DNA of 7,456 bases from a bacterium (lineage in GTDB: Bacteria; Vulcanimicrobiota; Xenobia; Xenobiales; Xenobiaceae). This document shows, in pieces, positions 1 through 5,686 of the stretch; positions within the stretch are counted from its first letter, which is position 1; each line of letters begins with the position of its first letter. The position numbers were made by a program, and so were the translations under genes. The stretch covers positions 1 through 7,456 of the forward strand of contig JAFSXH010000270.1 in NCBI GenBank assembly GCA_017444165.1, written 5' to 3'. Below the pieces are notes generated by a model. That model did not search any database. It was given only the letters and a program-made list of their open reading frames with translations, and was not told the origin of the DNA.

Positions 1-101
1 AAAATACAAGTTGTCATTTTTTACATATTTAATAAAAGCACTGCGATATATCATAATTATATAAAAATATAAATTAATATTTAATTTATTTGCTAATTTA
101 T

Positions 102-468
102 TTAACTATACACTTTAAGATAAAACGTTTTATAAATATCCATTTCTGGATTTTTTACAAACGTGTCATCTTTAATGCAAACATTTCCATTTTTTATTCT
201 GATGAATAAATTATCCCATTCCTGAATCTTATTCATTCTCAACATAGTATCAAGTGACACAACTGCTGTTCCGCATCATCGGCGTAAAAAAGAAGACTAA
301 ACACACACAGAGAATGTTCGAGAATTTCAAGGTCTGCGGATCTAAATGGTTGCGTTATCGTTTTAACAATTCATCGTAGAGTAAAGAGACGATCTTTCCT
401 GCCAAAAGGGAGAGAGCTGTCTCTCGCTTAACATGCTCATCTCCTACAGCAACTGTAGTCTTATCCAT
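102..468 (-). pseudogene. Possible decayed coding region, unrecognised
   Basis: Read on the minus strand, three neighbouring frames each give a protein-like stretch. Bases 468 down to 355 encode 37 residues starting MDKTTVAVGDEH and ending LLYDELLKR before TAA. Bases 370 down to 239 encode a stretch containing ITQPFRSADLEILEH and ending with TGA. Bases 275 down to 102 encode 57 residues containing SLDTMLRMNKIQEWDNLF and ending with TAA. Joined by two frameshifts they would form one small protein of roughly 130 residues. I do not recognise the family. Each stretch is short enough to be a chance open frame, so this is a weak call based only on how natural the composition looks. A lone small gene at 102-236 or 102-245 is an alternative. 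Confidence 0.22.
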
Positions 469-518
469 GAACGCAAGGTTATAACATAATTGAAAAATAT
501 CCTAGAATTTCCTTGCAA

Positions 519-547
519 TTATCTTTCCTTCCCTAAAGCAAAGATAA
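519..547. repeat. Inverted repeat, 8-bp arms
   Basis: TTATCTTT (519-526) and AAAGATAA (540-547) are perfect inverted repeats separated by 13 bases. The arms are AT-rich, so an RNA hairpin would be weak. The repeat lies about 50-80 bases upstream of the possible minus-strand start at 468 and about 60 bases upstream of the plus-strand TATAAT. It could be an operator or chance. Confidence 0.25.
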
Positions 548-608
548 AGTCAGGAATGTAATTGAAAGAAATCTACAAAAAAAGGTAAGAAGGAATAATA
601 CGCCCATA

Positions 609-614
609 TATAAT
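609..614 (+). promoter_or_regulatory. Candidate -10 element of the molybdenum operon
   Basis: A perfect TATAAT hexamer lies 72 bases ahead of the first start codon. No good -35 hexamer sits 16-18 bases upstream (the stretch there reads roughly TAAGAA), and no TG extension is present. In DNA this AT-rich a perfect hexamer can occur by chance. If used, transcription would begin near 620-622, immediately before the ModE-like palindrome. Confidence 0.3.
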
Positions 615-630
615 AATGTTCGGGTTATAT

Positions 631-654
631 CGATATATTTTTAATTATATAACG
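631..654. promoter_or_regulatory. Putative ModE-like molybdate operator
   Basis: The sequence is a 9-base left arm CGATATATT, a 6-base spacer, and a right arm TATATAACG. The arms match as inverted repeats at 7 of 9 positions, centred between 642 and 643. This closely resembles the known ModE operator layout, in which CGNTATATA-type and TATATAACG half-sites are separated by about six bases. It lies 31 bases before the first gene of a molybdate and Moco operon and just after a candidate -10, where bound repressor would block transcription when molybdate is plentiful. No modE gene is visible. The consensus is recalled from memory and the region is AT-rich, so this is a suggestion. Confidence 0.38.
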
Positions 655-685
655 GTATAACTTAACTTAAACTTGAGGTAAAAAA

Positions 686-1708
686 TTGAGAGAGATCAAG
701 ACGACTGAAGCTGTAGGCCACATCCTCTGTCATGATATGACTCAGATAATTCGCGGAGTGACTAAAGATGCTCGCTTCCGTAAGGGTCACATCGTCTGCG
801 AGGAAGATATTCCCGTACTTTTAAGCATGGGTAAAGAGACGCTCTTCGTTTGGGAAAAAGTTCCAGGTATGCTCCACGAAGACGAAGCCGCCGAACGCCT
901 GCGCGGAATTAGCCAAGGTGAAAATATGTCTGCCTCCTCCCCCAAAGAGGGCAAGATAGAACTTACAGCCGATATTGACGGTCTCTTTTCGGCAGATACC
1001 GAACTTTTAGAAGAGATTAATTCTGTTGACGAATTGATGATCGCCTCGCGCCACACTAATACTCCAGTCCATAAAGGCGACAGGCTGGCTGGTATGCGCG
1101 TCATCCCCCTAGTAATAGAAGAAGAGAAGCTGAAAAGAGCCGAAGCTATCTGTCAAGGGAAGAAGATCTTTAGCATTTTACCCTACAAGTTGAAAAAGGC
1201 CGGTCTGATCACAACTGGAAATGAGGTATCTAAGGGATTAATTGAGGATACATTCTCTCCAGTAGTAAAGGACAAATTGGCCCGTTACGGTATCGAGACG
1301 CTCTGGCACTGCACTCCTGGAGATGATCGCCAAGCTATAAGTGAAGCCATTCTCAAGTTTAAGGCTGAAGGGGCCGATATTATTGTCTGCACTGGCGGTA
1401 TGAGTGTAGATCCCGATGATCGCACTCCTGGAGCCATCAAAGATACTGGAGTCAATATCGTAAGTTACGGAGCTCCCGTTCTGCCTGGTGCTATGTTCTT
1501 GTTAGCTTACTTTGAAGATGGTACACCTGTAGTAGGTCTGCCAGGGTGTGTCATGTACGCCCGTACCACAATTTTTGATTTGATATTGCCTCGCTTGGCC
1601 TGTGGTCTGCGCGTGACGCGCAAAGATTTGGTTAAATTAGGCCACGGAGGACTCTGTCTTAATTGTCCAATCTGCCACTTCCCCAATTGCGGATTTGGCA
1701 AAGGTTAG
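686..1708 (+). CDS. Molybdopterin-binding protein (MoeA/MogA-like) with Cys-rich tail
   Basis: A 340-residue cytosolic protein with a MoCF-type molybdopterin-binding domain in its second half. Visible signatures are TTGNEV (176-181), CTGGMSVDPDDRTP (235-248) and GLPGCVMYARTT (284-295), which correspond to the glycine-rich molybdopterin-binding loops of MoeA and MogA. The N-terminal part resembles MoeA linker domains but is shorter than the roughly 400-residue MoeA enzymes. The last 17 residues carry Cys324, 327, 330 and 335 in a C-x2-C-x2-C-x4-C pattern that could bind a metal or Fe-S cluster. The start is TTG: it follows an in-frame TGA at 674-676 and sits 7 bases after GAGG (675-678); the next in-frame Met is residue 18. 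It heads the operon and its TAG abuts an ATG at 1709. Its exact role (molybdenum insertion or another molybdopterin-handling step) cannot be fixed from sequence. Confidence 0.9.
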   Translation: MREIKTTEAVGHILCHDMTQIIRGVTKDARFRKGHIVCEEDIPVLLSMGKETLFVWEKVPGMLHEDEAAERLRGISQGENMSASSPKEGKIELTADIDGLFSADTELLEEINSVDELMIASRHTNTPVHKGDRLAGMRVIPLVIEEEKLKRAEAICQGKKIFSILPYKLKKAGLITTGNEVSKGLIEDTFSPVVKDKLARYGIETLWHCTPGDDRQAISEAILKFKAEGADIIVCTGGMSVDPDDRTPGAIKDTGVNIVSYGAPVLPGAMFLLAYFEDGTPVVGLPGCVMYARTTIFDLILPRLACGLRVTRKDLVKLGHGGLCLNCPICHFPNCGFGKG

Positions 1709-1719
1709 ATGTGAGACTT

Positions 1720-1738
1720 AAAGAGGGTTAGTTTTATT
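1720..1738 (+). promoter_or_regulatory. Shine-Dalgarno and putative ATT start of moaA
   Basis: AAAGAGGG at 1720-1727 is a strong ribosome binding site followed by an 8-base spacer and ATT at 1736-1738. This spacing is ideal, and the resulting N-terminus is the usual one for MoaA. ATT starts are rare in bacteria (E. coli infC is the classic case), so the site decides the gene boundary. Initiation at ATT is inferred, not shown. Confidence 0.6.
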
Positions 1739-2704
1739 AAAGATAGCTTTGGCCGAGAGATAGATTACCTGCGTATTTCTGTCACAGATCGTTGCAATCT
1801 GCGCTGTCGTTACTGCATGCCTGCAGAGGGTGTGAAACCTCTAGCTCACGAGGAAGTTTTGAGTTACGAAGATATCTTGTATATCTGTTCTATTTTGACG
1901 GGTTTGGGTATCAAGAGATTCAAAATAACTGGCGGTGAACCCCTCGTGAGACACGGCGTGTGTGATTTTATATCCACTTTGAAGAGTTTAGAAAAAGTGG
2001 AGAGAGTCACTTTGACGACTAACGGCCTATTGCTGGCAAAGTATATGCCACAATTGATTGAATCTGGAATTGATGGAATTAATCTGAGTCTGGATACTCT
2101 AAATCGTCAACGTTATGCGGAGATCACTCGACACGATCTTTTGTCTTCAGCTTTGCAAGGATTAGAAGCAGCTAAAGTTTTAGATGATTTTAAATTGAAG
2201 ATCAATTGTGTAATTATGCCCTCCGCCTCTGAGGATTGGTTGCAGTTGGCCGCTTTGGCTAAAGATCACCCCCTGGCAGTCAGATTTATTGAACATATGC
2301 CTCTAGGAGGAATGATAAATTCTCAATGCACACTTGAAGATGAAGTTAAGAGCGTCTTAGAGGGAGCGTATGGCCGTTTGACTTTGGAAGAGCAAACTCT
2401 AGGTGCTGGCCCTGCCGTCTACTATCGACTTGAAGGTTTTCAGGGCAGGATCGGCTTTATAAGTGCTTTGAGCCATAAATTCTGCCGTTATTGCAATCGC
2501 TTGCGTTTGACCTCTTCTGGTTTTTTGAAGACCTGTCTCCAGTACAATGCAGGAGTAAATCTCCGTCCGCTTTTAAGAGAATCTTCCGAAAGAATAACTC
2601 AAGCCATCGCAGAGGCCATAAAGAACAAGCCCGCAGAACATTTCTTCAACAAGTCAGAATTGCCCCTGCGCGAAGAGGCCACGATGAGCCAGATAGGAGG
2701 TTAA
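1736..2704 (+). CDS. moaA: GTP 3',8-cyclase MoaA (radical SAM)
   Basis: MoaA carries out the first step of Moco synthesis, rearranging GTP to 3',8-cyclo-7,8-dihydro-GTP, which MoaC then processes. From an ATT start it has 322 residues, normal for the family. The N-terminal radical-SAM cluster is Cys20, Cys24 and Cys27 (C-x3-C-x2-C). GGEP at 66-69 is the SAM-binding motif. The second cluster uses Cys250, Cys253 and Cys267 (C-x2-C-x13-C), with Arg255 and Arg257 matching the GTP-contacting arginines. The protein ends in the conserved Gly-Gly tail. The frame is open from the TGA at 1712-1714 and contains no ATG, GTG or TTG before Met28, which would lose all three cluster cysteines. ATT at 1736 gives the expected start M-KDSFGREIDYLRISVTDRC and has AAAGAGGG (1720-1727) 8 bases upstream. 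A CTG at 1769 is the other, poorer option. Confidence 0.93.
   Translation: MKDSFGREIDYLRISVTDRCNLRCRYCMPAEGVKPLAHEEVLSYEDILYICSILTGLGIKRFKITGGEPLVRHGVCDFISTLKSLEKVERVTLTTNGLLLAKYMPQLIESGIDGINLSLDTLNRQRYAEITRHDLLSSALQGLEAAKVLDDFKLKINCVIMPSASEDWLQLAALAKDHPLAVRFIEHMPLGGMINSQCTLEDEVKSVLEGAYGRLTLEEQTLGAGPAVYYRLEGFQGRIGFISALSHKFCRYCNRLRLTSSGFLKTCLQYNAGVNLRPLLRESSERITQAIAEAIKNKPAEHFFNKSELPLREEATMSQIGG
2695..2701 (+). promoter_or_regulatory. Shine-Dalgarno of the MOSC gene inside the moaA Gly-Gly codons
   Basis: AGGAGGT, a near-perfect ribosome binding site, is built from the last codons of moaA (ATA GGA GGT before TAA). It lies 12-13 bases before the ATG at 2714, slightly longer than optimal. The codons of the functionally important Gly-Gly tail thus also serve as the ribosome binding site of the next gene. 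Confidence 0.6.
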
Positions 2705-2713
2705 GTTAGCACA

Positions 2714-3154
2714 ATGGGAAGAGTTGTAGCCATATGTGTGAGTGAACGCAAAGGTACAGAAAAACACACAGTTGAGAGAGCCGAATTAGTAGAGGATTGG
2801 GGCATAAAAGATGATGCCCACGCTGGCAAATGGCATAGGCAAGTCTCTCTCTTAAATTTAGAGAAGATCGAGGCCTTTAGAGCTAGAGGAGCTGAGGTTG
2901 AATATGGGGCCTTTGGTGAGAATTTAGTTGTAGAGGGTATAGATTTTGCTAAATTGCCCGTAGGAACGCGCTTTCAATGTGGTGAGGTTCTTTTAGAATT
3001 GACCCAAATAGGCAAAAAATGCCACTCTGGCTGTGCCATATTTCAAAGGATGGGGGACTGTATTATGCCCCGCGAGGGTGTCTTCACTAAGGTGTTAAAC
3101 GGCGGTTTTATATCAGTTGGAGACAACTTAGAAATTGTGGAGCAAAATCTATGA
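2714..3154 (+). CDS. MOSC-domain protein
   Basis: A 146-residue stand-alone MOSC (Moco sulfurase C-terminal) domain, predicted to be a cytosolic beta-barrel. MOSC proteins carry or transfer sulfur for molybdenum cofactors, but the job of the short bacterial forms in Moco operons is not well defined. Visible family signatures are DDAHAGKWHRQVSLL (33-47), GAFGENL (65-71) and KKCHSGCAIFQRMGDC (101-116), with Cys103, Cys107 and Cys116. One of these cysteines is the expected persulfide or cofactor ligand, and PREGVF follows. It starts 9 bases after the moaA stop. Its stop codon overlaps the start of mog as ATGA, implying translational coupling. A mixed Cys/His metal site is also possible. The family assignment is firm; the reaction is not. 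Confidence 0.92.
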   Translation: MGRVVAICVSERKGTEKHTVERAELVEDWGIKDDAHAGKWHRQVSLLNLEKIEAFRARGAEVEYGAFGENLVVEGIDFAKLPVGTRFQCGEVLLELTQIGKKCHSGCAIFQRMGDCIMPREGVFTKVLNGGFISVGDNLEIVEQNL

Positions 3155-3639
3155 AGTTTTATGTTTTGACGGTGAGCGATTCATCATTTAATGGAGTGCG
3201 TGAGGATCTCTCAGGTCCAGAGATAGAGAAGATACTCACTGAAGCTGGTTACGAGTTAGCTGATCGAGCTATTTTACCCGATGAGCGAGAACTGCTAGCT
3301 AAAAAAATGCAAGAAATTTCCGATAATGATAAAGCAGATCTTCTGCTGACTACTGGTGGGACGGGTTTTTCTCCCCGCGACATTACTCCAGAAGCTACCT
3401 CAGACGTGATAGAAAGAGCCGTTCCTGGTATACCTGAGGCTATGCGCTATTACTCCTTGCAGATCACCCCACAAGCTATGCTTTCACGGGCGACTGCCGG
3501 TATTCGCAAAGGTACTTTGATCATCAATCTGCCTGGAAACCCCAAAGCTGTGAAGGAGTGTCTCACCTCTATTTTGCCCGCACTAGATCACGGTTTAAAA
3601 ATATTAAAAGGCGTAGCTAATAATTGCGCTAGAAAATAA
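3151..3639 (+). CDS. mog: Molybdopterin adenylyltransferase (MogA/MoaB family)
   Basis: A 162-residue single-domain MoCF protein, the usual length for MogA/MoaB. These enzymes activate molybdopterin with ATP to give adenylylated molybdopterin, the substrate for molybdenum insertion by MoeA. Key motifs are SDS near the N-terminus (9-11), TTGGTGFSPRDITPEAT (67-83), PGIPEAMR (92-99) and LPGNPKAVKE (127-136). These form the molybdopterin pocket and carry the conserved acidic residues. The ATG lies within the stop of the MOSC gene, and GGAG (3139-3142) sits 8 bases upstream. mogA and moaB are hard to separate by sequence; the short one-domain form and its place beside moaA and moaC fit either name. 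Confidence 0.93.
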   Translation: MKFYVLTVSDSSFNGVREDLSGPEIEKILTEAGYELADRAILPDERELLAKKMQEISDNDKADLLLTTGGTGFSPRDITPEATSDVIERAVPGIPEAMRYYSLQITPQAMLSRATAGIRKGTLIINLPGNPKAVKECLTSILPALDHGLKILKGVANNCARK

Positions 3640-3653
3640 AAATAGGAGAGATC

Positions 3654-4526
3654 ATGAAAAAAGTTACTCTGTTTTTTATTGTTTCTGGTCTGTTGCTCTT
3701 AGGCTTAATCGCCTGCACTCAGAAACAGGAAGAAAAGAAAGAGATACCCGTTCAACCTCAAGAAAATAAGGTTGAAAAGACAGAGCCTAAAGATGATGCT
3801 AGTAAGTTGACGATCTTTGCGGCCGCTTCCATGACTGAGACACTCGACAAAGTTATTGAAGCCTACAAAAAAGTCAATCCTAATCTGGAAATTATTGCTA
3901 CTTACGATTCTTCAGGCACTTTGAAGACCCAAATTCAAGAGGGTGCAACTTGTGACATATTTATCTCAGCCGCTCAGAAGCAGATGAATCAGTTAGACGC
4001 TTCCAAAGATGAAAAATCTGGCAATAAAGATAAGCTCGATTTCGTGTTGCAGGGTTCTCGTGTCAATCTTTTGGAGAACAAAGTTGTTTTAGCCGTTCCC
4101 GCTGACAATAAAGCTCAGATAAATTCCTTTGCCGATTTAGGCAGTGACAAACTCAAACTCCTCTGCATTGGCAACGAAGATGTTCCCGTCGGTGCTTACT
4201 CTCAGGAGATCCTTAAAAATCTCAATATTTGGGAGAAATTGCAAGAGGCTAAAAAGCTCACTTACGGCTCTAACGTAAAAGAAGTTACCACCCAAGTCAA
4301 AGAGGGCACAGTTGACGCTGGTATCATTTACGCCACCGATGCGGCCGCCGCTGGTCTTACTGTAGTTGATAAGGCTGATGATAAGCTCTGTTTTCAGGTG
4401 ATCTACCCTGCCGCTATCATGAAGAATACTCAGAATTTGCAAGAGGCCCAAGAGTTCATGAAATTCTTGCAGAGCAAAGAAGCTATGGATATATTTGCTA
4501 CTGTCGGTTTTACCCCAGCTAAATAA
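3654..4526 (+). CDS. modA: Molybdate-binding lipoprotein ModA
   Basis: The 290-residue extracytoplasmic substrate-binding subunit of the molybdate ABC importer. A lipoprotein signal peptide is clear: MKK, a hydrophobic stretch at 4-19, then the lipobox LIAC with the lipidated Cys at 21. A charged Lys/Glu/Pro-rich linker (22-51) follows and probably tethers the domain to the membrane. The periplasmic-binding-protein fold begins at LTIFAAASM (52-60), with DSSGTLKTQI (85-94) and CDIFISA (100-106). These contain the serines and backbone amides that usually hold the oxyanion. Later GAYSQEIL and VDAGIIYATDA are also typical of ModA. AGGAG (3644-3648) precedes the ATG by 5 bases. Tungstate could be bound as well. 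A lipid anchor, rather than a free periplasmic form, fits a Gram-positive or Negativicutes host. Confidence 0.94.
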   Translation: MKKVTLFFIVSGLLLLGLIACTQKQEEKKEIPVQPQENKVEKTEPKDDASKLTIFAAASMTETLDKVIEAYKKVNPNLEIIATYDSSGTLKTQIQEGATCDIFISAAQKQMNQLDASKDEKSGNKDKLDFVLQGSRVNLLENKVVLAVPADNKAQINSFADLGSDKLKLLCIGNEDVPVGAYSQEILKNLNIWEKLQEAKKLTYGSNVKEVTTQVKEGTVDAGIIYATDAAAAGLTVVDKADDKLCFQVIYPAAIMKNTQNLQEAQEFMKFLQSKEAMDIFATVGFTPAK

Positions 4527-4531
4527 AAATC

Positions 4532-5008
4532 ATGGCTGAGTTTTCACATTTTAATGCTCAGGGACGAGCTTACATGGTCGACGTATCGGAGAAGAAAGAG
4601 ACCGAACGTCGAGCTGTGGCCGCTGGTTCCGTGCAAATGAATGAAGAAACTTTTCAACTAGTCAAAATGGGCGGCATCAAAAAAGGCGATGTCCTAGCTG
4701 TCGCCCAAGTGGCTGGTATAATGGCCGCCAAACGCACATCGGAACTTATACCCATGTGCCATCCTCTGCCCCTTACCTCTATAAATATCGAATTTACCCT
4801 CAACGAAGAGGCACACATGATCGATATATGCTCTACAGTAAAATGTACAGGAGTTACAGGGGTAGAGATGGAGGCCTTGACCGCCGTATCTGTGGCCGCT
4901 CTGACTATTTATGATATGTGTAAAGCGGTGCAGAAAGATATGCTTATTGGCGATATTCACCTTCTGAGCAAAAGCGGCGGAAAGAGTGGAGATTATAACT
5001 TTAAGTGA
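4532..5008 (+). CDS. moaC: Cyclic pyranopterin monophosphate synthase MoaC
   Basis: A 158-residue enzyme, full length for the family, that converts the MoaA product 3',8-cH2GTP to cyclic pyranopterin monophosphate. The sequence lines up almost residue for residue with E. coli MoaC. Lys51 (KKGDVLAVAQVAGI), His77 (MCHP), Glu112 and Glu114 (GVEMEAL), Asp128 and Lys131 (YDMCKA) are all present, including both catalytic lysines. The C-terminus carries the usual SKSGGKSG segment. Members form hexamers in the cytosol. The gene starts 5 bases after the modA stop, and no purine-rich ribosome binding site precedes its ATG, so translation probably depends on ribosomes finishing modA. It lies between the binding-protein and permease genes of the transporter. 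Confidence 0.96.
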   Translation: MAEFSHFNAQGRAYMVDVSEKKETERRAVAAGSVQMNEETFQLVKMGGIKKGDVLAVAQVAGIMAAKRTSELIPMCHPLPLTSINIEFTLNEEAHMIDICSTVKCTGVTGVEMEALTAVSVAALTIYDMCKAVQKDMLIGDIHLLSKSGGKSGDYNFK

Positions 5009-5017
5009 AGGACAGTT

Positions 5018-5686
5018 ATGGATCTTTATCCCCTCTGGAATTCTCTGCGTGTGGCCTTTATATCTTGTTTTATTGTCTTTTTTACAGGAATTTGGGCCGC
5101 CGAATATATTACAAAATTGCCTAAGAGCCTCAAAGGCTTCTTAGATGTCGTTTTGACTCTGCCTTTAGTTTTGCCGCCTACCGTTGTCGGTTACTTTCTT
5201 CTCTGTATCTGTGGCCCCAATCGTCTGATAGGCGGATGGATACAATCCGTCTTCAACTTAAAATTGACGATGGTCTGGTACTCGGCCATTTTTGCTTCCG
5301 CCGTTGTAGCTTTTCCTTTAATGTACCGCACTGCTAGAGGGGCCTTCGAGGCCTTTGACCCTGCGCTCAAGTGCTCGGCTCAGACATTGGGCCTATCTGA
5401 CAGTTACATATTTTGGCGGATCAAACTCCCCTGTTGTAGTGATGGAATCTTGGCTGGTACAGTTTTAGCCTTTGCCAGAGCCTTGGGAGAGTACGGAGCT
5501 ACGAGTATGATCGCTGGTTATACGCCTGGAAGAACGGCCACTATTTCCACTACAGTTTACCAATTATGGCGCACAAATAACGATCTTCTGGCTTTTAAGT
5601 GGGTAATGTTAAATATTGCCATATCTTTTGCTGTACTGATGACCTTCAACTTTTTAGAAAAACGCAAAATGGGAGCCTACCGTTAG
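5018..5686 (+). CDS. modB: Molybdate ABC transporter permease ModB
   Basis: The 222-residue inner-membrane channel subunit, expected to work as a dimer with ModA outside and ModC inside. I count five membrane segments, roughly at residues 10-32, 41-65, 84-107, 142-165 and 192-214, matching the ModB fold. The motif LPLVLPPTVVGYFLL (48-62) is a ModB hallmark. The cytoplasmic coupling loop with its EAA-like pattern runs about 111-138 (TLGLSDSYIFWRIKLP). ALGEYGATSMIAGYTPG follows from residue 155. AAGGA (5008-5012) precedes the ATG by 5 bases. The TAG stop is followed directly by the modC ATG, the usual sign of translational coupling. Confidence 0.95.
   Translation: MDLYPLWNSLRVAFISCFIVFFTGIWAAEYITKLPKSLKGFLDVVLTLPLVLPPTVVGYFLLCICGPNRLIGGWIQSVFNLKLTMVWYSAIFASAVVAFPLMYRTARGAFEAFDPALKCSAQTLGLSDSYIFWRIKLPCCSDGILAGTVLAFARALGEYGATSMIAGYTPGRTATISTTVYQLWRTNNDLLAFKWVMLNIAISFAVLMTFNFLEKRKMGAYR

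Larger units (their letters stand above)
1..685. other. AT-rich upstream region without an intact gene
   Basis: No frame on either strand holds a convincing complete gene. The first 120 bases are almost entirely A and T. From about 100 to 470 the minus strand reads as short protein-like stretches in three successive frames (separate entry). Short inverted repeats occur at 410-425 (6-bp arms, 4-base loop), 444-458 (6-bp arms, 3-base loop) and 519-547 (8-bp arms, 13-base loop). The last 80 bases hold the likely promoter and operator of the molybdenum operon. No tRNA, rRNA, CRISPR or insertion-sequence ends were recognised. Confidence 0.6.

Noticed and set aside
601..685. Moco riboswitch in the operon leader
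   Set aside because: The leader is only about 65 bases if transcription starts near 621, is AT-rich and lacks the multi-helix structure of that RNA.
1712..1714. TGA read as Trp or selenocysteine at codon 2 of a longer moaA
   Set aside because: TGA ends the MOSC gene and moaC at their expected lengths, no selenocysteine-insertion hairpin was recognised, and the conserved N-terminus begins only at 1736.
1817..1819. moaA starting at the first in-frame ATG leading into the open frame
   Set aside because: It would drop the DRCNLRCRYC radical-SAM motif, encoded at 1787-1816, which the enzyme cannot do without.
2491..2709. Plus-strand open frame of 72 codons inside the end of moaA
   Set aside because: It overlaps a well-conserved moaA region in another frame and resembles no protein I know.
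4137..4451. Minus-strand open frame inside modA
   Set aside because: It is antisense to conserved ModA coding sequence and shows no protein-family features.
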